Source of the DNA: Microvirga thermotolerans
Lineage (GTDB): Bacteria; Pseudomonadota; Alphaproteobacteria; Rhizobiales; Beijerinckiaceae
Length of the DNA: 64,000 nucleotides
Assembly: GCF_009363855.1 (NCBI RefSeq)
Contig: NZ_CP045423.1
Location: forward strand, 186,001 to 250,000
Direction: 5' to 3'
Part shown: piece by piece, positions 61,894 to 64,000 of the stretch
Position numbering within the stretch: position 1 is the first letter of the stretch
Layout: every line of letters begins with the position of its first letter
Translations under genes and position numbers: made by a program
Notes under the pieces: generated by a model
What the model was told of the DNA's origin: nothing
The model's database searches: none
Seen by the model: the letters and a program-made list of their open reading frames with translations, nothing else

Positions 61894-62997
61894 TTGAGGC
61901 AAGCGGACAACGTGACCGCGCGAGCGCAGAAGGGCCGCACCCCCGCGCAGCTGCATCCCGGCGTCGAGGAGGAGGCCGAGATCATCCTCACCTTCGAAGA
62001 CAACCGCCTCGCCAGCCTCGTCTTCGGCCAGTACGACCAGAACCTCGCCCATCTCGAGCGGCGGCTGAACGTGGCCGCCATCGCCAACGGCAATCGGGTC
62101 ACCGTGAAGGGGACGCCGGAGAGCTCCGAGCTCGCCCGCCGGGTCCTGGAGGGCCTCTACGAGCGCGCCCGCCAGGGCATGGGCGTCGCCCTCGGGGACG
62201 TGGACGGAGCCATCGAGGAGAGCACCCTCCAGGGCAGCCTCTTCCCCGCCGAGGAGCCGACCCTGCCGGGGATCACCGCCTTCGACCAGATCGCGACCCG
62301 CAAGCGCGGCCCGGTCCGGGCCCGCAACGCGGCGCAGAACGCCTACATCAAGGCCCTCAAGCATCACGAGCTCGTCTTCGCGGAAGGACCCGCCGGCACC
62401 GGCAAGACCTGGCTTGCGGTGGGCTACGCGGTCTCCCTGCTGGAGCAGGGCCAGGCGGACCGCCTGATCCTCTCCCGCCCGGCGGTGGAGGCGGGCGAGC
62501 GGCTCGGCTTCCTGCCCGGCGACATGCGGGAGAAGGTCGATCCCTACCTGCGCCCGATCTACGACGCCCTCTACGACTTCATGGAGGCCCGGCACGTGGA
62601 CCGGGGGCTCCAGACCGGCATGATCGAGATCGCGCCGCTCGCCTTCATGCGCGGGCGCACCCTCACCAACGCGGTGGTGCTCCTCGACGAGGCGCAGAAC
62701 ACCACCACCATGCAGATGAAGATGTTCCTCACCCGGCTCGGGGAGGGCTCGCGGATGATCGTCACCGGCGACCCGACCCAGATCGACCTGCCGCCCGGCC
62801 AGAAATCCGGCCTCGTCGAGGCGGTGCGGATCCTCGACGGGGTCGAGGGCATCGCCCGCGTCACCTTCCGGGAGCAGGACGTGGTCCGGCACGACCTCGT
62901 CCGCCGCATCGTCGCCGCCTACGACACGGATGCCCGCCGGGACCAGGCCCAGCCGCCCCGCGAGCCGGCGCGCCGGGACCAGGACCGCCGGCCGTGA
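61894..62997 (+). CDS. ybeZ: PhoH-family ATPase
   Basis: A 367-residue PhoH-like P-loop protein, probably an RNA-linked ATPase working with YbeY. Walker A is FAEGPAGTGKTWLAVGYAVS and Walker B VVLLDEAQNTTTMQMKMFLT; other landmarks are RPAVEAGERLGFLPGDMREK and RMIVTGDPTQIDLPPGQKSG. TTG 61894 with GAGGAGAG upstream is the likely start, leaving an N-terminal KH-like region (IANGNRVTVKGTPESSELAR). The ybeY GTG overlaps its stop. Confidence 0.93.
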   Translation: MRQADNVTARAQKGRTPAQLHPGVEEEAEIILTFEDNRLASLVFGQYDQNLAHLERRLNVAAIANGNRVTVKGTPESSELARRVLEGLYERARQGMGVALGDVDGAIEESTLQGSLFPAEEPTLPGITAFDQIATRKRGPVRARNAAQNAYIKALKHHELVFAEGPAGTGKTWLAVGYAVSLLEQGQADRLILSRPAVEAGERLGFLPGDMREKVDPYLRPIYDALYDFMEARHVDRGLQTGMIEIAPLAFMRGRTLTNAVVLLDEAQNTTTMQMKMFLTRLGEGSRMIVTGDPTQIDLPPGQKSGLVEAVRILDGVEGIARVTFREQDVVRHDLVRRIVAAYDTDARRDQAQPPREPARRDQDRRP

Positions 62998-63485
62998 TCG
63001 CGGTCGAAACGGTGATCGAGGCGGGCGACTGGTCCGCTCTCCCCGGGGCGGAGGCCCTCGCCCAGCGCGCCGCGGAGGCGGCGGTCGCGGCGGCCGAGAC
63101 CGACGGCGCGGACGTGGCGGGGGAGGCGCTCGAGGCGAGCGTCATGCTCACGGACGATGCGGCGATCCGGGAGCTCAACCGGGAATGGCGGGGCAAGGAC
63201 AAGCCGACCAACGTGCTCTCCTTCCCGGCCCCGGAGCAGCCCGGCATCGAAGGCCCTCGCCATCTTGGCGATATTGCATTAGCCTATGAGACGCTGGTTC
63301 GCGAGGCGGAGGAGGAATCCAAGACCCTGGCGGACCATTTCGCCCATCTGATCGTCCACGGCGTCCTCCATCTTCTCGGCTACGATCACGAGGTCGAGGA
63401 GGAGGCGGAAGCCATGGAGGCCCTGGAGGTGAAGGCGCTCGCCACCCTTGGCATCGCCGATCCCTATCGCGATATGGCAGCCTGA
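62994..63485 (+). CDS. ybeY: Endoribonuclease YbeY
   Basis: A 163-residue zinc-dependent endoribonuclease for rRNA maturation and ribosome quality control. The metal site is LIVHGVLHLLGYDHEVEEEA (HxxxHxxxxxH), and the upstream conserved block is REWRGKDKPTNVLSFPAP. GTG 62994 overlaps the stop of the PhoH-family gene, as is usual for this operon. Confidence 0.95.
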   Translation: MIAVETVIEAGDWSALPGAEALAQRAAEAAVAAAETDGADVAGEALEASVMLTDDAAIRELNREWRGKDKPTNVLSFPAPEQPGIEGPRHLGDIALAYETLVREAEEESKTLADHFAHLIVHGVLHLLGYDHEVEEEAEAMEALEVKALATLGIADPYRDMAA

Positions 63486-63517
63486 ACGCCCGTGCGTCCG
63501 GCTGAAACTCAAGGCAC

Positions 63518-64000
63518 ATGAACGAAGATCGAAGTCGCAGCGACCGCCCCGTCCGGACGAGCCCGGACCCCGACGGGCTGCGCGAGCACTGGTACGACCG
63601 GGTCCTGACCCGCCTCGGCCTGAAATCCCGCGAATCCATCCGCCACGACCTGGAGGACGCCCTCTCCGAAACCGTCGAGGACACGGACTTCTCGCCCCAG
63701 GAGCGGGCGATGCTCAAGAACGTGCTCGGCTTCCACCGCATCCGCGTCGACGACGTGATGGTGCCGCGGGCGGACATCGTGGCCGTGTCCTCCGACACCA
63801 GTCTGGGCGAGCTGCTCAGCATCTTCAGGACGGCCGGCCATTCCCGCCTGCCCGTCTACGGCGAGACCCTCGACGACCCGAAGGGGATGGTCCACATCCG
63901 CGACTTCCTCGACTTCATCGCCATGCGGGCGGACACGGGCAACGGGCGCCCGCAGGAGGACCAGGACGGCAGCCCGCCCCCCGGCCCGAACCTGGGCCAG
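63518..64000 (+). CDS. corC: CorC/HlyC-family CBS-domain protein (3' end cut by window)
   Basis: The first 161 residues of a cytosolic protein with paired CBS domains and a transporter-associated domain, linked to Mg2+/Co2+ efflux. Visible: SPQERAMLKNVLGFHRIRVD, DVMVPRADIVAVSSDTSLGE and SRLPVYGETLDDPKGMVHIR, the first CBS domain. The position after ybeY is the standard one. ATG 63518 is the start. Confidence 0.92.
   Translation, partial: MNEDRSRSDRPVRTSPDPDGLREHWYDRVLTRLGLKSRESIRHDLEDALSETVEDTDFSPQERAMLKNVLGFHRIRVDDVMVPRADIVAVSSDTSLGELLSIFRTAGHSRLPVYGETLDDPKGMVHIRDFLDFIAMRADTGNGRPQEDQDGSPPPGPNLGQ

Noticed and set aside
60298-62892. A long open frame on the minus strand opposite miaB and the PhoH-family gene
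   Set aside because: It has no motif, and its start overlaps the MITE-like repeat; it is an antisense shadow.

Overview
The window is GC-rich chromosomal DNA (roughly 70% G+C by eye) from an alphaproteobacterium of the order Hyphomicrobiales (Rhizobiales). The evidence is the Irr and Mur-type Fur regulators, a RegB/RegA redox pair, intracellular PHB depolymerase, the fabA-fabB-fabI cluster beside irr, and the order mur-plsC-miaB-phoH-ybeY-corC. Gene content and repeats fit Methylobacteriaceae-like bacteria (Methylobacterium, Microvirga, Enterovirga), but the genus cannot be fixed from this sequence alone. Most of the window is core genome.

Layout. 1-4.6 kb: heme uptake locus, with a TonB receptor (cut by the window edge) divergent from hemP-hmuTUV; the shared intergenic region carries two 21-bp Irr-box-like palindromes. 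4.6-15.9 kb: a soluble four-PAS HWE histidine kinase, tRNA-Leu(CAG), an NDUFA9-like protein, an EI24/CysZ-like membrane protein, an amine oxidase, a SIMPL protein, an orphan polyamine-binding protein, an aminotransferase, and a second FecCD-type permease/ATPase pair with no binding protein. 15.9-21 kb: surface polysaccharide genes (a PglF/CapD-type dehydratase facing a three-gene operon of UDP-sugar epimerase, WecA-type transferase and epimerase). 21-26 kb: an MBL-fold hydrolase, an ABC exporter whose nucleotide-binding motifs are all degenerate, a TPR protein and MmcB. 26-27.5 kb: a lower-GC RTX-type secreted protein built on a 27-residue repeat. 27.6-31.2 kb: regBA and phaZ. 31.4-45.4 kb: a YgjP-like metalloprotein, Kup, a Bcr-type efflux pump, PBP1a, a Na+/H+ antiporter, a UdgX-type fusion, a PAP2 phosphatase, recX, DUF1345, OsmC, a D-2-hydroxyacid dehydrogenase, an SH3 protein and a 49-residue membrane protein.

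45.4-52.7 kb: an uncharacterised double winged-helix protein divergent from a Tat-exported carbonic anhydrase; an EamA transporter; irr; fabA, fabB, fabI; a GNAT protein and a small oxidase-like membrane protein. 52.9-64 kb: a DsbA-like protein, murJ, trpS, UspA, Nfu, tsaB, rimI, mur, plsC, miaB, phoH, ybeY and the start of corC.

Iron is the recurring theme: heme import with candidate Irr sites, a second FecCD-like system, Irr itself, a Mur/Fur regulator and an Nfu scaffold. Least explained by known families are the motif-less ABC exporter, the 27-residue RTX repeat protein, the double winged-helix protein, and two families of short intergenic palindromic repeats. I did not find a clear new multi-gene system.
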